From Xanthomonas theicola (GTDB lineage: Bacteria; Pseudomonadota; Gammaproteobacteria; Xanthomonadales; Xanthomonadaceae), in NCBI RefSeq assembly GCF_014236795.1, contig NZ_CP049017.1, positions 4,661,001-4,725,000 on the forward strand: a DNA stretch of 64,000 bases. Direction: 5' to 3'. Every line of letters begins with the position of its first letter. Position 1 is the stretch's first letter. Shown piece by piece: positions 1-8,753 of this stretch. The position numbers and the translations under genes were made by a program. The notes below the pieces were generated by a model, which was not told the origin of the DNA, did no database searches, and saw only the letters and a list, made by a program, of their open reading frames with translations.

Positions 1-774
1 GGCGGCAGCGGCGTCGATGAGGTTGCTGGTGGTCTTCTCCACTTCCAGCTTGACCGTGCCGCGGGTCAGCGGCGTGCCGGTCTCCGGGAGCAGCAGCTTG
101 GCCACCACCAGCGTGGCCGGCGCGGCCATGATGCTCGCCGCCAGCAAGTGCTTGGCGTAGAACGCCTGTTCCACCGGATCGGTGCCGCCGAGCATGCCCA
201 CGTAGGCGGCCAGCACGCCGCCGGCGATGTGCGCCATGCCGCCGATCATCATCGTCAGCAGTTCGGACTCGGTCATCTTCGGGATGTACGGGCGCACCGT
301 CAGCGGCGCCTCGGTCTGGCCGATGAACACGCTGGCGCAGACGCTGGTGGTTTCCGCGCCGGACACGCGCATCACCTTGGTGATCGCCCAGGCCATCGTC
401 CGCACCACCGCTTGCATCACGCCCAGGTGGTAGAGCACGCCCATCAGCGCGGAGAAGAAGATGATCGTCGGCAGCACCTGGAAGGCGAAGATGAAGCCGT
501 AGGTGTTGGCGTCCAGCAGGCTGCCGAAGATGAAGCCGGAACCTGCGTTGACGAAGCTCAGCACCTTTACGAACAGCTGCCCCAGCCAGTCGAAGACCTG
601 GCGCCCGCCCGGCACCAGCAGCACCAGCGAGGCGAAGCCGATCTGCAGGATCAGGCCGGTCGCGACCAGCTTCCAATCGACCGCGCGCTTGTTGCTCGAG
701 AACAGCCAGGTGATCCCGATCAGCACCGCCAAGCCGAACAGGCCGAAGCCGATCCTTCCGAAACCTTCGACCAT
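1..774 (-). CDS. NupC-type nucleoside transporter, N-terminal part (runs off the window)
   Basis: Concentrative nucleoside transporter of the inner membrane, importing nucleosides with a cation gradient. The reading frame on the minus strand opens at the ATG at 774 and stays open to the window edge (258 codons visible). It shows hydrophobic segments followed by the family core: a gate-type stretch FQVLPTIIFFSALMGVLYHL, then TSVCASVFIGQTEAPLTVRP and TMIGGMAHIAGGVLAAYV-like sequence, which are characteristic of the CNT/NupC family. The C-terminal part lies outside the window. It diverges from the aldo/keto reductase, leaving about 200 bp for both promoters. Substrate preference cannot be read from this part. 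Confidence 0.85.
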   Translation of the reverse strand, partial: MVEGFGRIGFGLFGLAVLIGITWLFSSNKRAVDWKLVATGLILQIGFASLVLLVPGGRQVFDWLGQLFVKVLSFVNAGSGFIFGSLLDANTYGFIFAFQVLPTIIFFSALMGVLYHLGVMQAVVRTMAWAITKVMRVSGAETTSVCASVFIGQTEAPLTVRPYIPKMTESELLTMMIGGMAHIAGGVLAAYVGMLGGTDPVEQAFYAKHLLAASIMAAPATLVVAKLLLPETGTPLTRGTVKLEVEKTTSNLIDAAAA

Positions 775-975
775 CTGTTTCCCCTGGATCGCCGGACCAA
801 AGAGAAGGAAGCCTAGTGCAGGGGGTGACGGGCGGCAAGGCAAACCGGTCGAACGCGCGAAATCGGCGCCGGATCAACGGGCTGCGCCGATCCGCTGCGG
901 TCGCGGCGACCTCGCTACACTGTGTGGCCCTCCGCCGGCCGCGCGCCGGCCCATACAGCAGGAAGGAGTTCTCGC

Positions 976-1947
976 ATGCACTACCGTCGCCTCGGCGCCA
1001 CCGGATTGCAGCTGTCGGCGCTGTCGTTCGGCGCCTGGATCAACTTCGGCGGGCAGATCGGCCGCGACGAAGCGCGCAACCTGATCGCCGCCGCCTGGGA
1101 CCACGGGGTCAACTTCTTCGACAACGCCGAGGTCTACGCGCAGGGCCGCGCCGAGCAGGTGATGGGCGATGTGATCGCCGACCTGCGGCTGCCGCGCGAT
1201 GGCTATTGCGTGTCCAGCAAGGTGTACTTCGGCGCGGTCGCCACGCCGCGTCCGACCCAGCGCGGGCTGTCGCGCAAGCACGTCACCGATGCCTGCCATG
1301 CCGCGCTGAAGCGGCTGCGGGTGGACTATCTGGACCTGTACTACTGCCATCGCCCCGATGCCGACACACCGGTGGAGGAAACCGTGCGTGCGATGGACGC
1401 GCTGGTCCGCCAGGGCAAGGTGCTGTACTGGGGCACCTCCGAGTGGCCGGCCGAACGCATCGGCGAGGCGGCGCGGGTGGCGCAGGCGCTCGGCCTGCAG
1501 GGGCCGTCGATGGAGCAGCCGCAGTACAACCTGCTGCACCGCCAGCGCGTGGAGCAGGAATACGCACCGCTGTACGCCGAACTCGGCCTGGGCGCCACGA
1601 TCTGGTCGCCGCTGGCCTCGGGCCTGCTGACCGGCAAGTACAACGACGGCATCGACCCGGCATCGCGGCTGGGCCAGGCGAGCAACGCCTGGCTGCACGA
1701 CGAGGTGATCGGGCCGCCGGCGCAGCGCCGCGTGGAACGCGCGCGCCGCTTCACCGCATTGGCTGCCGCGCAGGGCGTGGCGCCGGCGGCGCTGGCGATC
1801 GCCTGGTGTCTGCGCAACCCGCACGTGTCCACGGTGATCCTCGGCGCCAGTCGCGTCGCCCAGTTGCTGGAGAACCTTGATGCGCTGCAACTGGGCGCGC
1901 GCGAGGACCCGGCGTGGTGGGCGCAGGTCGAGGCTGCGGTGGCCTGA
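976..1947 (+). CDS. Aldo/keto reductase, potassium-channel beta-subunit/YghZ-like
   Basis: Cytoplasmic NADPH-dependent oxidoreductase of the aldo/keto reductase fold, 323 aa. The start at 976 is chosen because AAGGAG lies at 963-968 and the family N-terminus MHYRRLGATGLQLSALSFG follows directly. Visible signatures are the catalytic-region NFFDNAEVYAQGRAEQVMGD (Asp and Tyr of the tetrad), DYLDLYYCHRPD, the SEWPAERI segment, and the C-terminal cofactor stretch HVSTVILGASRVAQLLENL. Closest type is the voltage-gated K+ channel beta-subunit-like group (AKR6/YghZ). It stands alone, with a possible -10 element TACACT at about 915. Physiological substrate, probably an aldehyde, is not evident. Confidence 0.88.
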   Translation: MHYRRLGATGLQLSALSFGAWINFGGQIGRDEARNLIAAAWDHGVNFFDNAEVYAQGRAEQVMGDVIADLRLPRDGYCVSSKVYFGAVATPRPTQRGLSRKHVTDACHAALKRLRVDYLDLYYCHRPDADTPVEETVRAMDALVRQGKVLYWGTSEWPAERIGEAARVAQALGLQGPSMEQPQYNLLHRQRVEQEYAPLYAELGLGATIWSPLASGLLTGKYNDGIDPASRLGQASNAWLHDEVIGPPAQRRVERARRFTALAAAQGVAPAALAIAWCLRNPHVSTVILGASRVAQLLENLDALQLGAREDPAWWAQVEAAVA

Positions 1948-2090
1948 GCGCAGCGCTGGCCCAGGCGCGAGTGGGGAGCGGGAGGAACGCCGCTGGCCGA
2001 AGCGCGTGCGACATATCATTTGTTGTAACTGTCGAAATCTGCCGTTCGATTCGTATCTTGAATCGCCGCAAACGAGAAGGCTCTTGCGCA

Positions 2091-2109
2091 ATTATTGAGA
2101 ATCATTATC
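2091..2109 (+). promoter_or_regulatory. Fur box upstream of hemP
   Basis: The 19 bases match the classical Fur consensus (GATAATGATAATCATTATC) at 15 of 19 positions, with the right half AATCATTATC perfect. It lies 34 bp upstream of the hemP start, where a repressor would cover the promoter. It predicts that the heme uptake operon is repressed by iron-loaded Fur. Confidence 0.85.
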
Positions 2110-2142
2110 ATCCGTATCGACCCCTGTGTACGGAGCTCGACC

Positions 2143-2343
2143 ATGACCGATCAACCCGTCCTGTTGCGTCACCCCGAAACCCTGAGCCTGCGCGGGCGCG
2201 CGCTGCCGCGCGCGGTCCCGGCCGAAGAGACGATCGGCAGCGAGGCGCTGCTGAAAGGGCGCCGCGAGGTGCTGATCCAGCACGGCGACCGCGTCTACCG
2301 CCTGCGCCATACCAGCAACGACAAGTTGATCCTGACCAAGTGA
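2143..2343 (+). CDS. hemP: Hemin uptake protein HemP
   Basis: Small cytoplasmic protein of 66 aa belonging to the HemP/HmuP family, which in other proteobacteria is needed for expression of heme uptake genes. The C-terminal core is typical: ALLKGRREVLIQHGDRVYRL followed by RHTSNDKLILTK. The start at 2143 follows GGAGCTCGACC, and the upstream Fur box fixes it as the first gene of the operon. A TonB-dependent heme receptor follows about 170 bp downstream. How HemP acts is unsettled; it may be an RNA- or DNA-binding activator. Confidence 0.9.
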   Translation: MTDQPVLLRHPETLSLRGRALPRAVPAEETIGSEALLKGRREVLIQHGDRVYRLRHTSNDKLILTK

Positions 2344-2512
2344 CCCGCCCGGCCGCGCAGCGCGCGGCCAGGCCACCCGCTCGACACTGCCGCCACCTGG
2401 CTGGACCCGATGGGTCCGCCGCGGCCGCCCGCAGTCGCCACCGTTTTCTGTCCCCTCGGCGCGTGCGCCGGCCTGCGTGCCGGCGCGGGCCGTGGTCTTT
2501 CGCCACTGACCG

Positions 2513-4723
2513 ATGACTTCCATGATCCGTACCGCTCCGCTCACCGGCGCGCTGTGGCTGGCCCTGGCTGGCTGCGCGCACGCCGCCCCCGCCGCCGATG
2601 CCGGCAGTTCCGCCACGCCGCGCGACTTCGACCGGCTGCAGGTCACCGCCACGCGCACCCAGCGCGCCATCGTCGAGGTGCCCAGCAGCGTCGATGTGAT
2701 CGACCGCGAGCAGATGGACCGGGAGCTGGTGTACGACCTGAAGGATCTGCTGCGTTATACCCCCGGCGTCTCGGTCACCGGCAACAGCGGCCGCTTCAGC
2801 GGCATCGGCGGCATCCGCATCCGCGGCCTGGACGGCAACCGCGTGCTGATCCAGACCGACGGCATCCCGGTCGCGGACACCTTCAGCTTCGGCGGCTATC
2901 TCAACGCCAACCGCAACCTCGTTGACATGGAAACGCTCAAGCGGGTCGAGATCGTGCGCGGCCCGGCCAGCGCGATGTACGGCTCGGACGCGCTCGGCGG
3001 CGTGGTCGCCTACGTGACCAAGGATCCGGCCGACTACCTGGCGCCGGGCAAGGACAGCTACGTGGGCTTGAAGTTCGGCTACGAGAGCGAATGGGATGGC
3101 CTGTCCGCTGGCGCGCTGGTCGCGTTCGGCGGCGAGCGCTGGAGCGGCATGGCCGCGGTCAGCCACCGCCAGGGCCAGGAAACCGAGAACCAGAGCGACA
3201 ACCGCAGCACCGGCGCGGCGCGCACCGCGCCCAATCCGCTCGGCAGCAACGGCCGCAGCCTGCTCAGCAAGCTGGTCTATGCGCCAAGTGCGAACCAGCG
3301 CTTCAAGCTGACCGTGGAAGGCAACGAGGACTACGCGAGCATCGATGCGCTGAGCAACGTCACCGCCAGCATCCTGTCGCAGCGCGGCCGCGACCACCAG
3401 ACCCGCGCCCGCGTGTCGTTCGGGCACGAGATCGACCAGCTCGACGCGCCGCTCGCCGACGACCTGCAGTGGCAGCTGTACCGGCAGGACAGCGAGAGCC
3501 TGCAGCGCACCGACGAGCGCCGCAGCAACAACACCCTGCGGCACATGGAACACGACTTCGACCAGCGCCTGTACGGGCTGCAGGCCAACCTGCACAAGCA
3601 GGTGGACCAGGGCAGCGTGGTCCACGATGTCAGCTACGGCATCGACCTGTCGTGGAGCGACACCCACGAGAAGCGCGACGGCTACGCGCAGAACCTGAAG
3701 ACCGGGGCGATCAGCAAGACCGTGGGCGTGGAGACGTTCCCGGTGCGCGATTTCCCGGTCACCGAGACCACCAAGGCCGGCGCCTACCTGCAGGACGAGA
3801 TGCGCCTGGCCGACGGCCGCTTCAGCCTGATCCCGGGGCTGCGCGTGGATGACTACCGGCTCTCGCCGCAGGTCGATGCGATCTTCGCGGTCGACAACCC
3901 CGGCGTGGCCGCGGAGAAGGTCACCGACCGCAACGTCTCGCCCAAGCTCGGCGCGATCTGGCGCATCGACGACGCGTGGTCGCTGTACGCGAACTATGCG
4001 CACGGCTTCCGCGCGCCGCCGTACAACGATGTCAACATCGGCTTCACCAACCTGCAGTTCGGCTACACAGCGATCGCCAATCCGGACCTGAAGCCGGAGA
4101 CCAGCAAGGGCGCCGAGCTCGGCCTGCGCTACACCGCCGCGGCCGGGTATGTCGGCCTGAGCGGCTACTACAACGATTACCGCGACTTCATCGAGTCCTA
4201 CAGCTTCGTCGGCTACAACGCCGACGGCCTGATGCTGTACCAGTCGCGCAACGTCGACCACGTGGTGATCGAGGGCGTGGAGGCCAAGGCCGGGGTTGAT
4301 TTGGGCGCGCTGGCCGCGCGCTGGGCCGGCTGGTCGCTGCATTCCAGCGCCGCGTACGCGCGCGGCGACAACAAGACCGACGACGCGCCGTTGAACTCGA
4401 TCGATCCGCTGCGCGGCGTGTTCGGCCTGGCCTACGATCGCGACAGCTGGGGCGCGCAGCTGGTCGGCACCTTCGTGGCCAAGAAGAAGCGCCCGGCGCT
4501 GGCGAGCTACTACGCGCCGGCCGGCTACGCGACGCTGGACCTGCTCGCGCACTGGAACTTCACCCCCGGCGCCAGGCTCAACGTCGGCGTGTTCAACCTG
4601 GCCGATCGCCGCTACATCGACTGGAACAACCTGCCCAGCGCGACCCTGGCCAGCAGCGCGGTGCTCGACCGCTATACCGGCGCCGGGCGCAACGTCTCGG
4701 TCAGCCTGGCGCTGGACTGGTAG
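2513..4723 (+). CDS. TonB-dependent heme/hemoglobin receptor
   Basis: Outer-membrane receptor that imports heme using energy from TonB-ExbBD. Length 736 aa with a signal peptide (about residues 1-25; an alternative start is the ATG at 2522), then a plug domain beginning LQVTATRTQRAIVEVPSSVD and containing GGIRIRGLDGNRVLIQTDGI, then the 22-strand barrel ending NVSVSLALDW, with a C-terminal aromatic as usual. The heme-receptor hallmark FRAP...NPDL is present (HGFRAPPYNDVNIGF, then NPDLKPETS). It follows hemP under Fur control and precedes two genes with 6- and 43-bp gaps, so all four are probably co-transcribed. Whether free heme or hemoglobin is preferred cannot be told. Confidence 0.92.
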   Translation: MTSMIRTAPLTGALWLALAGCAHAAPAADAGSSATPRDFDRLQVTATRTQRAIVEVPSSVDVIDREQMDRELVYDLKDLLRYTPGVSVTGNSGRFSGIGGIRIRGLDGNRVLIQTDGIPVADTFSFGGYLNANRNLVDMETLKRVEIVRGPASAMYGSDALGGVVAYVTKDPADYLAPGKDSYVGLKFGYESEWDGLSAGALVAFGGERWSGMAAVSHRQGQETENQSDNRSTGAARTAPNPLGSNGRSLLSKLVYAPSANQRFKLTVEGNEDYASIDALSNVTASILSQRGRDHQTRARVSFGHEIDQLDAPLADDLQWQLYRQDSESLQRTDERRSNNTLRHMEHDFDQRLYGLQANLHKQVDQGSVVHDVSYGIDLSWSDTHEKRDGYAQNLKTGAISKTVGVETFPVRDFPVTETTKAGAYLQDEMRLADGRFSLIPGLRVDDYRLSPQVDAIFAVDNPGVAAEKVTDRNVSPKLGAIWRIDDAWSLYANYAHGFRAPPYNDVNIGFTNLQFGYTAIANPDLKPETSKGAELGLRYTAAAGYVGLSGYYNDYRDFIESYSFVGYNADGLMLYQSRNVDHVVIEGVEAKAGVDLGALAARWAGWSLHSSAAYARGDNKTDDAPLNSIDPLRGVFGLAYDRDSWGAQLVGTFVAKKKRPALASYYAPAGYATLDLLAHWNFTPGARLNVGVFNLADRRYIDWNNLPSATLASSAVLDRYTGAGRNVSVSLALDW

Positions 4724-4729
4724 CGGCGC

Positions 4730-5326
4730 ATGCGCAGGGCCTCGCCAGCGTGTACCGACGCGACCCGGATCGCCGCATCCGCGCCGCTGCCGCGTCCGGC
4801 GCAGCTGGCGGCGCTGGGCACCGTGCTGTGCCTGTACCGCGCCCAGCTGGGCGCGGAACTGATGGGCTGGAACCACGCGCTGCGCGTCGGCGCGCAACTG
4901 GGCGTGGACAGCGACGGCTTGCTCGAGAGCCTGTGCTTCTACGATCGCCAGGAGCGCTGCTGCTGGCGCCTGTACCTGCTGCCGGACAGCGATTTCGTGG
5001 CCTGGGACGCCTTGCTGTCGGCGCTGCCGGCGATCCACGGCGGCAGTGCCGATGCCGGTGTCGCCGAACGCTTGTGGCGGCGCGTGGCCGGCCGCCTGAG
5101 CGGCGACAACTGGCGCGCGCGGGCGCTGCGCCTGCACGCTAGCGACGGCGAACTGGCGGCCAGCGTCGCCAGCGTGTCGCCGCTGGGCGCCAGCATCGCC
5201 CGGCGCATCGCGCGGCTGGAAGCGGCCGAAGGCGAAGTGCTGGTCGACGACTGCTGCTGCGCCCGCGCCGGCCGGCCCGCCGCGCGCCCCGATCCGGAGC
5301 GGCCATGGCCGCTGCTGCGCCTGTAA
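4730..5326 (+). CDS. Conserved protein of the heme uptake operon (198 aa)
   Basis: Soluble protein of unknown biochemical role starting 6 bp after the receptor stop. No signal peptide or membrane segment is visible. Core features are LCLYRAQLGAELMGWNHALR, CFYDRQERCCWRLYLLPDSD, and a C-terminal VDDCCCARAG cluster with three adjacent cysteines. I recall proteins at this place in xanthomonads being labelled hemin transport proteins, but no HmuS/ChuX-type degradation motif is obvious. Its tight coupling to the receptor suggests a role in handling or releasing imported heme. The cysteine cluster might ligate metal or heme (inference). Confidence 0.7.
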   Translation: MRRASPACTDATRIAASAPLPRPAQLAALGTVLCLYRAQLGAELMGWNHALRVGAQLGVDSDGLLESLCFYDRQERCCWRLYLLPDSDFVAWDALLSALPAIHGGSADAGVAERLWRRVAGRLSGDNWRARALRLHASDGELAASVASVSPLGASIARRIARLEAAEGEVLVDDCCCARAGRPAARPDPERPWPLLRL

Positions 5327-5369
5327 TGCATATTTCTTCCTTCCTCAGCCACCGCAACCAACCACGACG

Positions 5370-6302
5370 ATGAAATCACCGCTCCTGTTCCTGCTCCTGC
5401 TCGCCGGTACCCGCCTCGCCCACGCCCAGGACGCCGATCCGCAGCGCGACCGCGCCAGCATCCTGGCGATGCAGGGCGAGTACCTGGTCGATTTCGCCTT
5501 CGACGAGACCGTGCTGCTCAAGCCCGGCTACGAGCGCGCGCCGGCGATGCGCAGCGGCGCCAACGAAGTGGTGATCGTGGTCGAGGACCGCCCGCGCAAG
5601 GTGGTGCTGCAGCATCTGCTGGTCGACAGCAAGAGCGGCCACGTGACCAAGCACTGGCGCCAGGACTGGAGCTACGAGGCGCCTCAGCGGTTCGAATTCA
5701 GCGCCGACCAGACCTGGCAGGTGCGCCCGCTCGCCGCCGCGGCGACCCGCGGCGCCTGGACCCAGTGCGTGTACGAAGTCAGCGACGCGCCGCGCTACTG
5801 CGGCACCGGCCGCTGGGACTACGCCGACGGCCACCCGACCTGGACCAGCGACCTGAGCTGGCGTCCGCTGCCGCGGCGCGAATACACCAAGCGCAGCGAC
5901 TACAACGCGCTGGCGGTGATCAACCGGCATACGCTGACCCCGGCCGGCTGGACCCACGAACAGTTCAACACCAAGGTGCTGCGCAAGCCGGACGGCAGCC
6001 AGCAGCCGATCGCGCGCGAATTCGGCTTCAACGACTACGTCAAGACCAGCGATGTCGACTTCAAACCCGCCTACGCCTACTGGAAGGCGACGCAGGGCTA
6101 TTGGGCCAAGGTGCGCGCGCACTGGGACGCGTCCCTTGGCAAGCCGCCGGGCGTGCACCTGAAGAGCAAGCTCGACGGCATGGCGATGATCGTGCCGCTG
6201 TTCGATCAGGCCGAGGCGGTGCAGCAGGGCAAGCCGGTGGCCGATGCCAGGGTCGCCGCGGTGTTCGCGCAATGGGTGGAGCCGGCGCCCGCCGAGCGTT
6301 GA
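5370..6302 (+). CDS. DUF6607-family exported protein of the heme operon
   Basis: Protein of 310 aa with a clear signal peptide (MKSPLLFLLLLAGTRLAHAQ, cleavage after AHA), so periplasmic or outer-membrane associated. The mature part is rich in aromatic residues (KHWRQDWSYEAPQRFEF, CGTGRWDYADGHPTWTSDLSWR, YAYWKATQGYWAKVRAHWD) and matches my memory of DUF6607, a family found beside heme receptors. It is the last gene of the Fur-controlled operon and is followed by a terminator hairpin. No enzymatic motif was recognised. The many Trp, Tyr and His residues would fit binding of a heme-like ligand, but that is inference. Confidence 0.78.
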   Translation: MKSPLLFLLLLAGTRLAHAQDADPQRDRASILAMQGEYLVDFAFDETVLLKPGYERAPAMRSGANEVVIVVEDRPRKVVLQHLLVDSKSGHVTKHWRQDWSYEAPQRFEFSADQTWQVRPLAAAATRGAWTQCVYEVSDAPRYCGTGRWDYADGHPTWTSDLSWRPLPRREYTKRSDYNALAVINRHTLTPAGWTHEQFNTKVLRKPDGSQQPIAREFGFNDYVKTSDVDFKPAYAYWKATQGYWAKVRAHWDASLGKPPGVHLKSKLDGMAMIVPLFDQAEAVQQGKPVADARVAAVFAQWVEPAPAER

Positions 6303-6332
6303 ACGCCGCTGCCGGCGCAGCGCCAGGGGGTG

Positions 6333-6366
6333 GGAAGGCGGCCGGGATTGGCGCCTTTCCTTTTTC
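6333..6366 (+). terminator. Rho-independent terminator of the heme operon
   Basis: GGAAGGCG pairs with CGCCTTTCC (one bulged base) around a G-rich loop and is followed by five T residues. It sits about 30 bp after the DUF6607 stop codon. Confidence 0.65.
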
Positions 6367-6401
6367 GTTGCCCAACGCACGCATTGCGCTGCGGCATTGG
6401 C

Positions 6402-6791
6402 CTACAGGTCGGTCACCAGGTGGTAGCTCAAGCCCTTGTGCTCGGGCAGGGTGACGATCAGCGGGAAGCCGATGGACAGCCCGCTCAGGTCCAACCATTG
6501 CGGATTGCGCGACTCGATCAGGCCGCGCTGCCAGCAGTGGCTGAGCCGGGAGATCTCCGCGGCCCGCAGCAACGCGGCGACTTCGTTCTCGCACTCCTCG
6601 TACCACACCGCAAGAATCGCGACCGGGTCTTCCGTTTGCCCGCGCACGTTGTTGCGCTCGCGCAGGCTTCTGCCCAGCCCATCCAGCGCCTGCGGGGTCG
6701 GTGCGGTGGCGATGTAGTACGGGTCGCTGCGGGTCTCGGCCAGGATGCATGCCAGGTACGGCACGCCGTTGCGGGCGAGCATCTCGCTCAC
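6402..6791 (-). CDS. Degenerate GIY-YIG-fold protein
   Basis: Protein of 129 aa (GTG start at 6791, or ATG at 6782). The layout follows the GIY-YIG nuclease fold of the YhbQ/UvrC-N type: ACILAETRSDPYYIATAP occupies the place of the GIY...YIG strands, then PVAILAVWYEECENEVAALL, then the family ending WQRGLIESRNPQWLDLS, which matches the usual W-x-R-x-x-LI-x-x-x-NP-x-W. The first motif is ACI instead of GIY and the second YIA instead of YIG, so catalysis is doubtful; a possible metal-binding Glu (AAEISRL) and the Asn of NP remain. It stands alone and converges with the heme operon. Function unknown. Confidence 0.55.
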   Translation of the reverse strand: MSEMLARNGVPYLACILAETRSDPYYIATAPTPQALDGLGRSLRERNNVRGQTEDPVAILAVWYEECENEVAALLRAAEISRLSHCWQRGLIESRNPQWLDLSGLSIGFPLIVTLPEHKGLSYHLVTDL

Positions 6792-6984
6792 CGCTCAGGT
6801 ACGCTCTGTAGTGGGCTGTCGCTCGCCGGCATGATTCTTGCGCTCGCCGATGCTGACCGGGCGGTGGCCGACCTGGGCACGACGGTGCGCCAGCGGCAGT
6901 CGCCACGATGCTGGGCGAAGCCGGCGCCGCCAGTCAAGTTCCGCGCGCCTGCACGGATCGGGCCGGCGCGGGTCGTCCCCCGCT

Positions 6985-7835
6985 TCAGCGCTGCATGCCC
7001 CAGCGGCGCACGGTCAGCCGTTCCAGCACGCGGAAGCCGGCGCCCTCTATCAGCAGGCCGAGCAGGATCACCATGGCCAGCCCGGCGAAACGCGGTCGGT
7101 GTACAGCTCGTTGCGGTTCTGGAAGATGTACCAGCCCAGGCCGCCCTGGCCGGAGGTGGCGCCGAACACCAGTTCGGCGGCGATCAGCGTGCGCCAGCCG
7201 AAGGCCCAGGCGATCTTCAGCCCGGACAGGATCGCCGGCAGCGCGGCCGGCACCAGGATCGCGACCACGTAGCGCAGGCCGCGCAGGCCGCGCAGGCCGT
7301 AGTTGCGCCCGGCCATGCGCAGCGTTTCCGGCACGCCCTGGAAGCCGGCATAGGTGTTCAGCGCCAGCGGCCACAGTACCGCGTGCACCAGCACGAACAC
7401 CAGGCTGCCGTTGCCCAGGCCGAACCACAGCAAGGCCAGCGGCAGCAAGGCGATCGCCGGCGGCGGATTGAACATCGCAGTCAGCGTGCCCGGCAGGTCG
7501 CGGCCGATCCGGGTCGAGACCGCCAGCGCGGTGCCAGCACCACGCCCAGCGCATAGCCTTGCGCGAGCAGGCGCAGCGAGGCGCCGACGCAGCCCAGTAA
7601 CTCGCCCGACCACAGGCCCTCGGCGAACGCGCGCGCGGTCTGCACGAAGCCTGGCAGCAGCAGGTCGTCGCCGAGCCAGCGCGCGGCTGCTTCCCACAGC
7701 CCGGCCAGCGCGGCCAGCACCAGCGTCTGGCGCAACCCGTCCGGCAACTACCGCCGCGCCAGCGGCCGCGGCGCGGCGGCGACATAGGGCGCCACGGGCG
7801 TTCGTATTCGGTGCGGATCGGGCGGCTGCGCTCAT
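6985..7835 (-). pseudogene. ABC transporter permease, TauC/SsuC type, frameshifted
   Basis: Inner-membrane permease of the taurine/sulfonate/nitrate importer family, broken into several frames. The start ATG at 7835 overlaps the stop of the ATPase remnant. One frame carries the early part (LRQTLVLAALAGLWEAAARW, LLPGFVQTARAF), a second the permease core (AIALLPLALLWFGLGNGSL, then the EAA-loop region with MAGRNYGLRGLRGLRYVV and ILVPAALPAILSGLKIAWAF), a third the last helix (GLAMVILLGLLIEGAGFRVL). Shifts lie near 7750, 7535 and 7085. A product spanning the gene cannot be made. The amount of damage and its shared state with the neighbours argue for real decay. Confidence 0.85.
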
Positions 7836-8228
7836 GGCGCGGCCTCGCGCAACGGCGCGCGCCGGCGCAACAGCGCCACGTTGCTGGCGACCGCCGTTGC
7901 CTGGACATCGGCATCGGCCTCGCTGCCGGTGTCGCCGGGCGGATCGAACAACAGCCGGTGGATGCGCTGCGCGGCATGCCGGAACGGCGTACTGCCGACG
8001 CTGGCGGAGCCGAAGCCATGGCTGTTGAGTCCGGCACGGACCTGGCCCGGATGCGACGACAGCAACACGATGCGGTTGCCGACCAGCAAGGCCTCGTCGA
8101 TCGAGTGGGTCACGCACAGCAGGGTGAAGCGGGCCTGGTCCCACAGCTCCAGCACCTGTTCCTGCATGGGCTGGCGGGGCAGCGCGTCCAGCGCGGCGAA
8201 CGGTTCGTCCATCGGCAGCACGCGCGGC
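7832..8228 (-). pseudogene. ABC transporter ATPase remnant (TauB/SsuB type), C-terminal half fused to a binding-protein fragment
   Basis: Only the second half of the ATP-binding subunit remains: QPRVLPMDEPFAALDAL (Walker B and D-loop), then LLCVTHSIDEALLVGNRIVLL with the switch His, then a C-terminal tail. Walker A and the signature motif are missing. Upstream the same frame continues into substrate-binding-protein sequence, so a deletion has joined the two genes. In the consensus family Walker B reads LLMDEP; here it is LPMDEP. It cannot bind ATP normally. Substrate of the original importer was probably an organosulfur compound, judging from the TauD-like neighbour. Confidence 0.85.
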
Positions 8229-8680
8229 TGCACCGATACGCCGACCGTCGGCACCGTGATGCGGTCGCGCGGGCCGAAGTCGTTCAGGGTCTTGATCCGC
8301 GGATCGTTGCTGATCGGGGAGTAGGGGAAGTTGCCCAGTCAGGCCACGCCGTGCACGTTCTGGCGGCCGCGGGTGCGGTCCCACAGCGTGAACAGCGGGC
8401 CGACGCCGGCGGCGGCCGCGTCGATCGAAGCGGACAGCAGCGCATCGTTGGCGGCCGCGCCGCCGGACAGCTGCACGGTCTCCACTGCGCTGACGATGCC
8501 GGCGGCCTTGCCGTGCTTCTCGATCAGCTTCTGCGCCTGGGCCATGTCCAGCAGCAGGTAGACGATGCCGTATTGCTCGGCGATGCGCAGCCGGTCTTCG
8601 GCCTGCACGGGCTGGCCATGCAGCAGCGCGATGGCGAGCAGCGCGGCGGCCAGGAAAGCGGGCGAATCGAAAGCAGTCAT
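8228..8680 (-). pseudogene. ABC transporter substrate-binding protein, truncated and interrupted by a stop codon
   Basis: N-terminal half of a periplasmic binding protein of the nitrate/sulfonate/taurine family, starting at 8680 with a signal peptide (ALLAIALLHGQPVQAED). Recognisable stretches are LRIAEQYGIVYLLLDMAQAQ, GGAAANDALLSASIDAAAAG and, after an in-frame TGA at 8339-8341, LGNFPYSPISNDPRIKTLND and DRITVPTVGVSVQ. At SVQ the frame passes directly into ATPase sequence (PRVLPMDEP), so the C-terminal half of this gene and the N-terminal half of the ATPase gene are deleted. Confidence 0.85.
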
Positions 8681-8753
8681 GCGTCGCTCCGTTGCGGGGG
8701 AGGGCGACGTTGCGGGACAGCGTCGTATGCGCTGTGTTGGTGTAGGCGTTGGC

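Noticed and set aside
2108..5137. A 1,009-codon open frame on the minus strand opposite the heme receptor.
   Set aside because: It is an antisense shadow of a high-GC gene; the translation is Ala/Arg/His/Gln-rich without any domain, and the plus strand encodes a clear receptor.
6838..6984. A fragment reading MILALADADRAVADLGTTVR as part of a lost gene.
   Set aside because: Too short and no family recognised.
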